The notes under the pieces were generated by a model, which saw only the letters and a program-made list of their open reading frames with translations, was not told the DNA's origin and ran no database searches. The position numbers and the translations under genes were made by a program. From Planctomycetota bacterium (lineage in GTDB: Bacteria > Planctomycetota > Planctomycetia > Isosphaerales > Isosphaeraceae), in NCBI GenBank assembly GCA_021807585.1, contig JAKBCQ010000182.1, positions 1-6,233 of the forward strand: a DNA stretch of 6,233 nt. Reading direction: 5' to 3'. Positions 1-5,920 of the stretch are shown piece after piece (within the stretch, counting starts at the first letter, position 1; each line of letters begins with the position of its first letter).

Positions 1-473
1 CCGAGCCTGGGGCTGAAGGCGTAATCGAGCCGTTCTTCAAGGCGATCGTCGATGTAATTGATCCGGTCCCACACCGATCCCAACGAAAGCCCCGAATGCA
101 TCACCTGAATACGGAGGTGATCCTCCTCGTTGATCATCACCGAGACGTCCTCGGTGGGACTGAACGCGACCCCTCTCGGACCCTCGGCGTCTCGGAGTTC
201 GCGAGAGATTAACTGACGTTCAAACAAGAATTGGCGATCCAGGGTTGATAAATTATTGACATCTTGAACGAAGAGTTCGATCCGTCCCTGTTCGATCGAA
301 GCCGCGACGGCGGCTTCGATCTCGTTCTTTTCCCGTCTCCCGGCGCGGTTGGTGAAGGGGAAATCGGCGAGGTTTCGCGCCAGGCGAATGCGTGAGCACA
401 TCACGATATCGCTTTCGGGACCGGTACCGCGAAGCCATTCGCCCGAAGTCCGCGTTAGGTCGTCGATGTTCAT
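1..473 (-). CDS. mcsB: Protein arginine kinase McsB, N-terminal part (cut by window edge)
   Basis: McsB transfers phosphate from ATP to arginine side chains of proteins; in Bacillus this tags cytosolic substrates for ClpC-ClpP degradation. The 157 visible residues match the N-terminal half of the bacterial ATP:guanido phosphotransferase family. An opening GEWLRGTGPESDIVMCSRIR leads into the guanido-kinase motif SRIRLARN (27-34). ERQLISREL follows (85-93), then SVMINEEDHLRIQ (111-123), whose acidic residues belong to the active site in this family. HSGLSLGSVWDRI comes after. The start is ATG at 473-471, preceded by a clear GGAGG seven bases upstream. It overlaps the stop of the upstream McsA-like gene by four bases, so the two are probably translationally coupled. 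The C-terminal catalytic domain, including the catalytic cysteine region, lies outside the window. The family call is firm; whether the kinase is intact cannot be judged here. Confidence 0.95.
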   Translation of the reverse strand, partial: MNIDDLTRTSGEWLRGTGPESDIVMCSRIRLARNLADFPFTNRAGRREKNEIEAAVAASIEQGRIELFVQDVNNLSTLDRQFLFERQLISRELRDAEGPRGVAFSPTEDVSVMINEEDHLRIQVMHSGLSLGSVWDRINYIDDRLEERLDYAFSPRL

Positions 474-964
474 CGGTCGTCCTCCGCCGAGCGGAGACGA
501 TCGCGCAGCCGCGCGGCCTCCTCGAAATCCTCGTTCTCGATCGCGTCGCGAAGCCGTGCGCGCAATTTCAAGCGATCGAGCCCAGCCGCCGCCGCCGCCC
601 GCCGCGCCGGAATCTTGCCCACATGACGCGAAGCGCCTTGAACCCGGCGGACGATCGGCGTCAGACCGTGATCAAACATCGCGTAATCGTTGGGACAGCC
701 CAGCCGCCCTTGGCCGCGAAAATCCATGAATTTCAGTCCACATAAAGGGCAGAAGCGACGAGACAACTCGCCGACCATCTCTCCAACATGTGCTAATATA
801 AAACTTTGTAAGATTCCTTCGAGGCCGAACATCGGAGGATCGTCGAGCGAATCGTAGCCCGCCTCGCGTGCGCACCGCGCGCACAGGTGCATCTCGCGGC
901 GCTTGCCGTTGAGCTCCTCGGTCACGTGGACCGTCGCTTCTCGCTTACAGTTTTGGCACGTCAT
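470..964 (-). CDS. mcsA: McsA-like zinc-finger/UVR protein, likely activator of McsB
   Basis: This 164-residue protein has the McsA layout. An N-terminal treble of CxxC pairs (C3/C6 and C28/C31) forms the first zinc site. A second cysteine cluster, CPLCGLKFMDF (72-82) followed by GRLGCPNDY (86-94), forms the second. A conserved RHVGKIPARR segment (113-122) follows, then a C-terminal UVR helix pair ending DAIENEDFEEAARLRDRLR (about 140-158). In Bacillus, McsA binds and activates McsB; the position directly upstream of mcsB supports the same role. It differs from Bacillus McsA in that the last ligand of the second site, normally Cys, is Asp93. The start ATG (964-962) overlaps the previous stop as ATGA. 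No purine-rich ribosome site precedes it, so translation probably depends on coupling. A generic UVR-domain protein with another partner is the alternative. Confidence 0.88.
   Translation of the reverse strand: MTCQNCKREATVHVTEELNGKRREMHLCARCAREAGYDSLDDPPMFGLEGILQSFILAHVGEMVGELSRRFCPLCGLKFMDFRGQGRLGCPNDYAMFDHGLTPIVRRVQGASRHVGKIPARRAAAAAGLDRLKLRARLRDAIENEDFEEAARLRDRLRSAEDDR
481..485 (-). promoter_or_regulatory. Shine-Dalgarno of mcsB
   Basis: The minus strand reads GGAGG here, seven bases before the ATG at 473. It lies inside the end of the upstream McsA-like gene. It supports this start codon and suggests that mcsB can recruit ribosomes as well as being coupled through the ATGA overlap. Confidence 0.75.
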
Positions 965-1497
965 GACGGCGCGGTCCGGCGGGCCGATTGTTCTTGCTCG
1001 ATCGTCTTGATCTGATCGCGAAGTTTCGCCGCGGCTTCGTAATCCTCGGCCGCGACCGCGCGATTCAGATCGTTACGCAACTGAATCAACGCCGTCTGCT
1101 GTTCGGTGTTCCGCGGCGCACGCTTGGGAGTCTTCCCCGCATGACGCGTGTCTTCATGAATACTCTCTAATAATGGCATAAGTTCATCTCGAAACACCTC
1201 GTAGTCGTAGGGACAGCCCAGCCGGCCGGTATTACGAAACTCGAGGAACGAGATGTTGCAGATCGGGCAGACGCGACGATCCGCCGCCGACGGCTCGGTC
1301 TTCAACGCTCCCCCAATCGCCGTCGAATCCTTTGCAAGTTTGCCCGTGAACTGCTGTTCGGCTTGTTCCTCGGCGCTCGGCGCAAGGTGCCTTCGAGCGT
1401 GCTCCTCGCAAAAGTGATATTCGAGAGGTTTGCCGTGTTCGATATCGGTTATGTGAAACGTCGCCGGCTTGGCGCATTTTTGACATTTCAGTTTCAT
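961..1497 (-). CDS. Second McsA-like UVR-domain zinc-finger protein, first gene of the operon
   Basis: A 178-residue paralogue of the next gene. It carries a first zinc site C5xxC8 with C30xxH33 (His replacing the usual last Cys). A Glu/Gln/Ala-rich linker (about 39-72) follows, then CPICNISFLEF (77-87) with GRLGCPYDY (91-99). RHAGKTPKR (118-126) precedes a C-terminal UVR motif, AVAAEDYEAAAKLRDQIK (147-164). Upstream in-frame ATGs exist, at 1593 and 1503. The ATG at 1497 is preferred because GGAGGAGG sits six bases before it and it gives the typical family opening MKLKCQKC; the ATG at 1503 would touch the ribosome site. It probably binds zinc and acts with McsB, either as a second activator or as a heteromeric partner of the other McsA-like protein. 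That role is inferred from homology and operon position only. A sigma-70 promoter lies upstream. Confidence 0.87.
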   Translation of the reverse strand: MKLKCQKCAKPATFHITDIEHGKPLEYHFCEEHARRHLAPSAEEQAEQQFTGKLAKDSTAIGGALKTEPSAADRRVCPICNISFLEFRNTGRLGCPYDYEVFRDELMPLLESIHEDTRHAGKTPKRAPRNTEQQTALIQLRNDLNRAVAAEDYEAAAKLRDQIKTIEQEQSARRTAPS

Positions 1498-1503
1498 CAC
1501 CAT

Positions 1504-1511
1504 CCTCCTCC
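1504..1511 (-). promoter_or_regulatory. Shine-Dalgarno that fixes the start of the first McsA-like gene
   Basis: The minus strand reads GGAGGAGG. It is immediately adjacent to the ATG at 1503 (too close) and six bases from the ATG at 1497 (ideal), so it selects the latter as the start. Confidence 0.8.
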
Positions 1512-1618
1512 GGTTCCGAGGCGGACGCGCGCCGCGACGCCCCGGGGAACGCCGTCCCGCGACCAATCGCGGCGATCGACTGCCACGTTCCAAGGGGATT
1601 GTGAACCCGCGAATTTTT

Positions 1619-1646
1619 ATTGTAGTGACGCCTCATCCACTGTCAA
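1619..1646 (-). promoter_or_regulatory. Sigma-70-type promoter of the mcsA-mcsA-mcsB operon
   Basis: On the minus strand a perfect -35 TTGACA (1646-1641) is followed by a 16-base spacer and a -10 TACAAT (1624-1619), which matches TATAAT at five of six positions. Transcription would begin near 1612 and leave a leader of about 115 bases before the ATG at 1497. No CIRCE element (TTAGCACTC/GAGTGCTAA) or CtsR-like heptamer repeat is visible near it, so housekeeping expression is the simplest reading. Confidence 0.72.
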
Positions 1647-1751
1647 GAAATCGCTGATTTTCGCGGCTCAAACCCCGTCTCAACCGCGACGACCCGAAAC
1701 CCTCCTCGCGACCCGAGCCGTCCACTTCGTGCGATCAATCCCGGCCGCGGC

Positions 1752-1781
1752 TTGTCCCGATCAATCGTCAACCGCTACGAT
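1752..1781 (+). promoter_or_regulatory. Weak candidate promoter for trpE
   Basis: TTGTCC (1752-1757) and TACGAT (1776-1781) are separated by 18 bases, each matching four of six consensus positions. A start near 1788 would give a leader of about 55 bases. Matches this weak arise by chance, so this is only the best candidate seen in the gap. Confidence 0.22.
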
Positions 1782-1842
1782 TGTTCGATATCACGACTTC
1801 GACATTGTACATGAAAGTCACCCCGCTGGAACGGCCTCGCTT

Positions 1843-3375
1843 ATGTCCACGCACAAACCGTCTTTCGCGGCCTTCGACGCGCAAGCCAAAATCGCGCCCC
1901 GCGCGCTCGTTTACCGCACGCTTTCGGGAGACGGCCTCACTCCCGTTTCGGCGTTTCATCGAATCGCCACGCCGTCCGCGTCGTTCCTCTTCGAAAGCGT
2001 GATCGGCGGCGAAAAGGTCGGACGGTACAGCTTCGTCGGCGCCGACCCGTTCCTTCGGTTCGAAGCCCGCGGCGATTCGATCACCGTCGCCCCATACGAT
2101 AATTCCAAGCCCACGCGAACCTTCCAAAACGAGGATCCGCTCTCCGAGCTTCAAAAGCTACTCGATCGCCACCGATCGGCGCAAACACCCAACCTGCCAA
2201 GGTTCGCCGGAGGAGGCGCGGTCGGTTACGCCGCGTACGACTCGGTTCGCTACTCCGAAAAACTTCCCAACGTCCCCGACGACGACCGCGGCTTGCCCGA
2301 TCTTCGCTTCACCCTCCATGATCGTATGGTTGTTTTTGATCATATCCGCAAGGTTATACTTGTCACCGCGACCGAAAGCGTCGACGACGCCCCCTCGGCG
2401 AACGTCGCTTATGGCGCAGCGTGCGACCGGGTCGACGATCTCGTCGCTCGCCTCGCCCAACCCGGCGCCGAGATCCCCCCCGTCGATCTCGACGTCGAAG
2501 CCCCCGTCACGCTGAAACCGAGCTGTAATTTCAGCACCGAGGAATTTGAAAACGTCGTTCGTCGATGTCAAGAATATATCAAAGCGGGCGATGTGTTTCA
2601 GGTCGTGCCGAGTCGTCGATTTGAGGTTGAAACGAAAGCCGACGCGTTTTCGATTTATCGCGCCCTGCGGGTTGTAAACCCAAGCCCGTTTTTGTTTTAT
2701 CTCGGCTACGACGATTTTCAGTTGATCGGCAGCTCGCCCGAGATTTTGGTGCGTGTCGAGGATCGGACGGTGACGATTCGCCCTCTCGCGGGAACGCGCA
2801 GGCGCGGCCGCGACGAGGTCGAGGATCGAGCGCTCGCCGCCGAACTGCTCGCCGACCCCAAAGAACGCGCCGAACACATCATGCTCGTCGATCTCGGCCG
2901 CAACGACGTCGGCAAGGTATCCGAACCCGCGACCGTGGCGCTTACCGATTTAATGACCGTAGAAAGATATTCTCATGTAATGCATATTTCATCGAATGTG
3001 ACGGGGACGCTCAAAGAGGGAGCGACGGCGCTCGACGCGCTTCGCGCCGGGCTTCCCGCGGGGACGGTTTCGGGCGCTCCCAAGGTGCGCGCGATGGAGA
3101 TTATCGACGAGGTCGAAAACCGCAAACGCGGCGCCTACGCGGGAGCGGTCGGATATATTGATTTCACAGGAAATATGGATACGTGCATCGCTTTACGGAC
3201 GATCGTCAAGCAAGGGAACAAGGCGCACGTTCAGGCGGGAGCGGGGATCGTTTACGACAGCGTCCCCGCGGTCGAGGCCGAGGAAACCGTCGCCAAGGCG
3301 CGGGGCGTGCTCAAGGCGATCGAGATCGCCGAAAAGAGCTTCGCCGAGCACGATTCAACCGATTCCAAGAGGTAA
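1843..3375 (+). CDS. trpE: Anthranilate synthase component I (TrpE)
   Basis: TrpE converts chorismate to anthranilate, the first committed step of tryptophan synthesis, using ammonia or glutamine nitrogen supplied by TrpG. The 510-residue length is normal for the family. The N-terminal domain (about 19-165) contains FLFESV (48-53), which aligns with the LLES tryptophan-feedback site, then GGGAVGYAAYDSVRY (123-137). The chorismate-binding domain (about 232-487) shows AGDVFQVVPSRR (248-259), NPSPFLFYL (279-287), GSSPEILV (296-303), IRPLAGTRRRG (312-322), DLGRNDVG (350-357), SGAPKVRAMEIIDE (410-423) and AGAGIVYDS (465-473). TrpE, rather than PabB or a salicylate synthase, is indicated by overall pattern and length. 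The frame is open back to 1363, but homology starts at ATG 1843; its ribosome site is weak. No trpG, trpD or trpC lies in the window, so the glutaminase partner must be elsewhere. The allosteric site suggests inhibition by tryptophan. Confidence 0.95.
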   Translation: MSTHKPSFAAFDAQAKIAPRALVYRTLSGDGLTPVSAFHRIATPSASFLFESVIGGEKVGRYSFVGADPFLRFEARGDSITVAPYDNSKPTRTFQNEDPLSELQKLLDRHRSAQTPNLPRFAGGGAVGYAAYDSVRYSEKLPNVPDDDRGLPDLRFTLHDRMVVFDHIRKVILVTATESVDDAPSANVAYGAACDRVDDLVARLAQPGAEIPPVDLDVEAPVTLKPSCNFSTEEFENVVRRCQEYIKAGDVFQVVPSRRFEVETKADAFSIYRALRVVNPSPFLFYLGYDDFQLIGSSPEILVRVEDRTVTIRPLAGTRRRGRDEVEDRALAAELLADPKERAEHIMLVDLGRNDVGKVSEPATVALTDLMTVERYSHVMHISSNVTGTLKEGATALDALRAGLPAGTVSGAPKVRAMEIIDEVENRKRGAYAGAVGYIDFTGNMDTCIALRTIVKQGNKAHVQAGAGIVYDSVPAVEAEETVAKARGVLKAIEIAEKSFAEHDSTDSKR

Positions 3376-3382
3376 ATAGATA

Positions 3383-3387
3383 GGAGG
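3383..3387 (+). promoter_or_regulatory. Shine-Dalgarno deciding the start of the first unknown protein
   Basis: GGAGG lies seven bases before ATG 3395, four before ATG 3392 and one before TTG 3389. The spacing favours 3395, and that start also lines up exactly, without gaps, with the start of the downstream paralogue. Confidence 0.75.
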
Positions 3388-3394
3388 GTTGATG

Positions 3395-4003
3395 ATGAGC
3401 GCGTTATTGGAACCGAAACCGTTTAACGTCGCGGAGCACGGGTCGCTCGGCGTTCCCGATACGCGTTATCGTGTTTATCCCGCGCCCGGGGGGCTTTTTT
3501 TCGTCGTCGTCGAGCACGATTCGGGGACGGCTTTGATTCCAGTTTTCGGACTGATATACAGCGTATTGATCGCCAAGATCGTCGAGATTATCAATCGATC
3601 GAAACGGGAAAAACGAATCGAGGAACTCGACGCGATGGAAACGCTGAGAGAACGCATGGAGACAAGTCGATATAATTTCCGAGTCGCGCATAATGAGATC
3701 GTCGATTCGTGCATTCGCAAGGTTTTTCTTGGTTTTGATCCGCGTTACGGCAGGGTGAGGGCGAAGTGGGAGATTCTTTATTCCGAGGGATTTAAATATC
3801 ACCAACGCGATCTTTTTTTCACATCAAACGTCTCCCTCGCCGCGGCTCTCCCGATCGTCGAATCGACCCTCGGCGACCGTCATCAAACGCTGATCGAATG
3901 GAACGAGGCGAAAAGGAAGTTCGTCAAAAATAATGTCGAGAGGCGCCGATTAATTGAATCCGCAAATCCGACCGAATCGGGCGATGAAAGAAGCCGTACA
4001 TGA
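3395..4003 (+). CDS. Protein of unknown function, first of a tandem paralogous pair
   Basis: I do not recognise this 202-residue family. The N-terminal part has PKPFNV (7-12) and RYRVYPAPGGLFFVVV (24-39). A hydrophobic stretch, ALIPVFGLIYSVLIAKIVEI (46-65), is long enough for one membrane helix. A charged helix, KREKRIEELDAMETLRERME (70-89), follows, then RYNFR (92-96). The C-terminal half alternates strand-like segments with FFTSN (141-145) and ends in a helix, AAALPIVESTLGDRHQTLIE (149-168), plus a charged tail. The strand pattern closed by a helix recalls a PH-like fold, but that is only a guess. There is no signal peptide or catalytic motif. It starts 19 bases after the trpE stop with its own good ribosome site, so it is probably on the trpE transcript, though a metabolic link is not implied. 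It differs from its paralogue most in the middle and the tail. Confidence 0.85.
   Translation: MSALLEPKPFNVAEHGSLGVPDTRYRVYPAPGGLFFVVVEHDSGTALIPVFGLIYSVLIAKIVEIINRSKREKRIEELDAMETLRERMETSRYNFRVAHNEIVDSCIRKVFLGFDPRYGRVRAKWEILYSEGFKYHQRDLFFTSNVSLAAALPIVESTLGDRHQTLIEWNEAKRKFVKNNVERRRLIESANPTESGDERSRT
3837..3907 (+). repeat. Copy 1 of a 71-nt near-identical block shared by the two unknown genes
   Basis: This coding block matches 4731-4801 at 69 of 71 positions. The two differences (C/T at 3877, T/G at 3880) are both silent. It encodes the conserved C-terminal helix containing LPIVESTLGDRHQTLIEWNE. Confidence 0.9.
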
Positions 4004-4091
4004 ATTTATGATATCCAGATTTTCTCTGATAAGAATGATGTAATACTAAGGATTTCGCGGCGAATGATTATAATCGCTCTCGATATCCTAA

Positions 4092-4106
4092 TGCGGCGAA
4101 GCCGCA
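4092..4106. repeat. Small GC hairpin in the spacer between the paralogues
   Basis: TGCGGC and GCCGCA form a perfect six-base-pair stem around a GAA loop. No run of T follows on either strand, so it is not a typical intrinsic terminator. It lies just left of the larger inverted repeat and may belong to the same intergenic element. Confidence 0.6.
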
Positions 4107-4114
4107 ATCATACC

Positions 4115-4202
4115 AACCCGACGCGCGAGCGAGGGGCTTCTCATAAGATCGTGAAAATTTTTAATTGATCATTTGATCGGACCCTCGCTTGCGCGTCGGG
4201 TT
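4115..4202. repeat. 21-bp inverted repeat with 46-base loop in the 4004-4291 spacer
   Basis: The left arm (4115-4135) is the reverse complement of the right arm (4182-4202) at 20 of 21 positions. The single mismatch, G4127 opposite T4190, is a permissible G-U pair in RNA. The right arm core reads CCCTCGCTTGCGCGTCGGG. The 46-base loop is AT-rich with several GATC words. Neither arm is followed by a T-run, so rho-independent termination is unlikely. The sequence resembles palindromic repeats I associate with planctomycete intergenic regions; that resemblance is from memory and untested. No open frame of note occupies the 288-base spacer. Confidence 0.8.
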
Positions 4203-4205
4203 AAT

Positions 4206-4211
4206 TATAAT
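4206..4211 (+). promoter_or_regulatory. Possible -10 element for the second unknown gene
   Basis: A perfect TATAAT lies four bases after the right arm of the inverted repeat and would start transcription near 4218, about 75 bases before the ATG at 4292. No -35 match stands 16-18 bases upstream, since that space is occupied by the repeat arm. A second TATAAT occurs at 4069-4074, also without a -35. Weak evidence. Confidence 0.22.
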
Positions 4212-4291
4212 CTCTACTTCCGTTCGCTCAAAAGATGCGCAAGGCGCGCAGAAGATACAGACGAAGACTCTACAGTTTATGAGAAAACGGC

Positions 4292-4888
4292 ATGATCGAC
4301 TCCGTCAATCCGCGACCGTTTAACGTCTCAACCCGCGCCGGGTTTGCCGACCCCGATTCGCGTTTTCGCGTTTATCCCGCGCCCGGAGGGCTCTTTTTTA
4401 TCGTCGTCTCGCTCGATTCCAAAACGACGATGCAACTCGCGGGCGGCCTGATCGGCATGATGATCGCTAAAATGCTCGAAAATCGTAATAATACCAAACG
4501 TGAACAATATATTATGGATCTCGATTCAATGGCGACGCTCAAGGATCGGATGGAGACGAATCGGTACAATTTTCGAATTCCGTACGACGACATACTCGGA
4601 TCGCGCATCGAGAAATTCGGGATCGATCTCCTTGCGAGTTCGTCGCGAACGAAAGCGCGTTGGACGCTGCGATACCGGGACGAAGGCAAAACGAAACTTC
4701 GATACGCGTTTTTCACCTCGAACCACGATATCGCCGCGGCTCTCCCGATCGTCGAATCGACCCTCGGCGATCGGCATCAAACGCTGATCGAATGGAACGA
4801 GACAAAAAAGAAATATGTGAAGATAAGAAAGTACAAGAAACCCGAACTTGGGACGTTCGACCCGCTCGTCGACGACGTTGAACCGTGA
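4292..4888 (+). CDS. Protein of unknown function, second of the tandem paralogous pair
   Basis: This 198-residue protein aligns end to end with the one at 3395-4003. Shared blocks are PRPFNV (7-12), RFRVYPAPGGLFFIVV (24-39), LIGMMIAKMLE (53-63), DSMATLKDRMETNRYNFR (78-95), FFTSN (140-144) and AAALPIVESTLGDRHQTLIE (148-167). The hydrophobic stretch (about 47-62) is shorter and less hydrophobic than in the first copy, so membrane insertion is doubtful. Between 96 and 139 strand-like segments include RIPYDDILGSRIEKFGI and KARWTLRYRDEGKTKLRYAF. The tail is lysine-rich, then acidic. The ATG at 4292 has only a poor ribosome site, but it aligns exactly with the first copy's start. It is separated from the first copy by a repeat-bearing spacer, so it may be transcribed on its own. 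It is convergent with the kinase gene, 90 bases away. Function unknown. Confidence 0.85.
   Translation: MIDSVNPRPFNVSTRAGFADPDSRFRVYPAPGGLFFIVVSLDSKTTMQLAGGLIGMMIAKMLENRNNTKREQYIMDLDSMATLKDRMETNRYNFRIPYDDILGSRIEKFGIDLLASSSRTKARWTLRYRDEGKTKLRYAFFTSNHDIAAALPIVESTLGDRHQTLIEWNETKKKYVKIRKYKKPELGTFDPLVDDVEP
4731..4801 (+). repeat. Copy 2 of the 71-nt near-identical block
   Basis: Direct copy of 3837-3907, 894 bases downstream, with two silent differences. It codes the same C-terminal helix of the second paralogue. Flanking codons on both sides diverge sharply. Confidence 0.9.
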
Positions 4889-4978
4889 TGGACGCCGCTA
4901 AACCGAGACGTTCCCCCGCTTATACTCGGAATCGTCGACTTACACTTATGCTGTTATTTTAGTTTGTCTCTATATTGA

Positions 4979-5911
4979 TCATTGAATCATCACGTCTTTT
5001 TCAAGTTCGGCTACGCGCTCGGGGTCGATCGCCCCCGCGTCCCAAACAAGAGCCGCGGCGGTTGCGCACGCGATTCCGCGGCGCAGCCTGGAACAAGGGT
5101 CGAGCCCCGCGAGCGTCGCGTCGACGAGCCCCGCGAGCAGGCAATCGCCCGCGCCGACGGGATTGACCGGCTCGATTTTCGGCGGAATCGCCTGAAGCTT
5201 TTTCCCCTCGACGACGATCCGGACCGGACGCGGGCCGTCGGTGATTAAGGCGGTCTTCACGCCGCGCCTCGACCAGCCGAACAGGAGCCGATCGAGATCG
5301 GAATCGGAAGGGGATGCTTTTCCAAGATGTGCCGCGGCCTCGCGCAAATTGAGCTGGATCAGATCGGGCCAAAAGCCCCAAACCGCCGCGAGCGCAGGGC
5401 CGTATGTATCGAGAAAAACCGGTACGCCGCGCGCCTTGGCGAGCGCGATCAAATCGGCGTAAACGCCTTTCGTCGTCTCGCACGGGCTCGATCCCGAAAG
5501 CGTGATCGCATCGATATCTCCCGCGTTAAGCTTATCTTCAACGGCGGAGACAAGCGCCGCGGCCTCGGTGGACTCGATAACTGGATCTGGGTCGAAAAAC
5601 GCGGTCGGCTCGGCGCCGTTGGTAGACCGGACGGTGAGAATCACTCGTGTTTCGGTTTTCGTGGAGATGACGATCGGATCAAGTGCGTCGTCACGGACGA
5701 GTCGAATACGACACTCCTCGCCGACCGTGCCCCCCAGGAACGTGACCGGGCGGGCGCGACGCCCGAGCCTTGAGAGCGCTCTCGCGACGTTGTTTCCCTT
5801 CCCGCCGACGATCGCGTATGCCGATCGACCTCGGACCGAATCGCCCGGTTTCCAAGAATCGGCTTCCAGCGTTTTATCGAGGCACGGATTGAGCGTGACG
5901 CACAAAATCAT
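4979..5911 (-). CDS. PfkB-family hexose-phosphate kinase (1-phosphofructokinase / tagatose-6-phosphate kinase type)
   Basis: A 310-residue sugar-phosphate kinase of the FruK/LacC branch of the ribokinase fold. It probably phosphorylates fructose-1-phosphate, tagatose-6-phosphate or fructose-6-phosphate with ATP in the cytosol. It opens with MILCVTLNPCLDKTLE (1-16), typical of this branch. PfkB signature 1 is GGKGNNVARALSRLG (36-50). TETRVILTV (86-94) is a substrate-facing strand, and LSGSSP (138-143) replaces the usual GSLP-like turn. Signature 2, NPVGAGDCLLAG (250-261), supplies the anion hole and the catalytic base Asp256. Length is normal. The frame extends upstream to ATG 6040, but those 43 residues are arginine-rich and unlike the family; homology begins at ATG 5911. 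No Shine-Dalgarno precedes it. No sugar transporter or fru regulator is adjacent, so the exact substrate cannot be assigned. The gene converges on the second unknown gene; I see no strong terminator in the 90-base gap. Confidence 0.92.
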   Translation of the reverse strand: MILCVTLNPCLDKTLEADSWKPGDSVRGRSAYAIVGGKGNNVARALSRLGRRARPVTFLGGTVGEECRIRLVRDDALDPIVISTKTETRVILTVRSTNGAEPTAFFDPDPVIESTEAAALVSAVEDKLNAGDIDAITLSGSSPCETTKGVYADLIALAKARGVPVFLDTYGPALAAVWGFWPDLIQLNLREAAAHLGKASPSDSDLDRLLFGWSRRGVKTALITDGPRPVRIVVEGKKLQAIPPKIEPVNPVGAGDCLLAGLVDATLAGLDPCSRLRRGIACATAAALVWDAGAIDPERVAELEKDVMIQ

Positions 5912-5920
5912 GGTCGAGCC

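Larger units (their letters stand above)
1498..1842. other. Divergent intergenic region between the mcs operon and trpE
   Basis: These 345 bases hold the leader, Shine-Dalgarno and promoter of the leftward operon in the left half, and presumably the trpE promoter in the right half. Frames on both strands stay open across part of it, but their translations are arginine/proline-rich and match nothing I recognise. I see no tryptophan-rich leader peptide, terminator/antiterminator pair or T-box-like structure ahead of trpE. Confidence 0.6.

Noticed and set aside
1498..1593. Longer N terminus of the first McsA-like protein, from ATG 1593
   Set aside because: The added residues are arginine-rich and unlike the family, and the GGAGGAGG ribosome site lies inside them, correctly spaced for ATG 1497.
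1363..1842. 160-codon in-frame N-terminal extension of trpE
   Set aside because: It runs antisense through the first McsA-like gene, reads as arginine/proline-rich sequence, and TrpE homology and normal family length begin at ATG 1843.
1690..1842. Tryptophan attenuator or T-box ahead of trpE
   Set aside because: There is no leader peptide with Trp codons, no mutually exclusive hairpins and no T-box sequence in the region.
2158..2877. 239-codon open frame antisense to trpE
   Set aside because: It is a shadow of the GC-biased trpE codons, with no recognisable motif and no ribosome site; trpE itself is unmistakable.
4903..4929. Possible stem-loop terminator in the convergent gap between the second unknown gene and the kinase gene
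   Set aside because: Only a five-base-pair CCGAG/CTCGG stem with a 17-base loop and no adjacent T-run.
4888..4962. 24-codon open frame overlapping the stop of the second unknown gene (TGATG)
   Set aside because: The stop/start overlap suggests coupling, but the peptide is very short, arginine-rich and matches nothing; chance is the simplest explanation.
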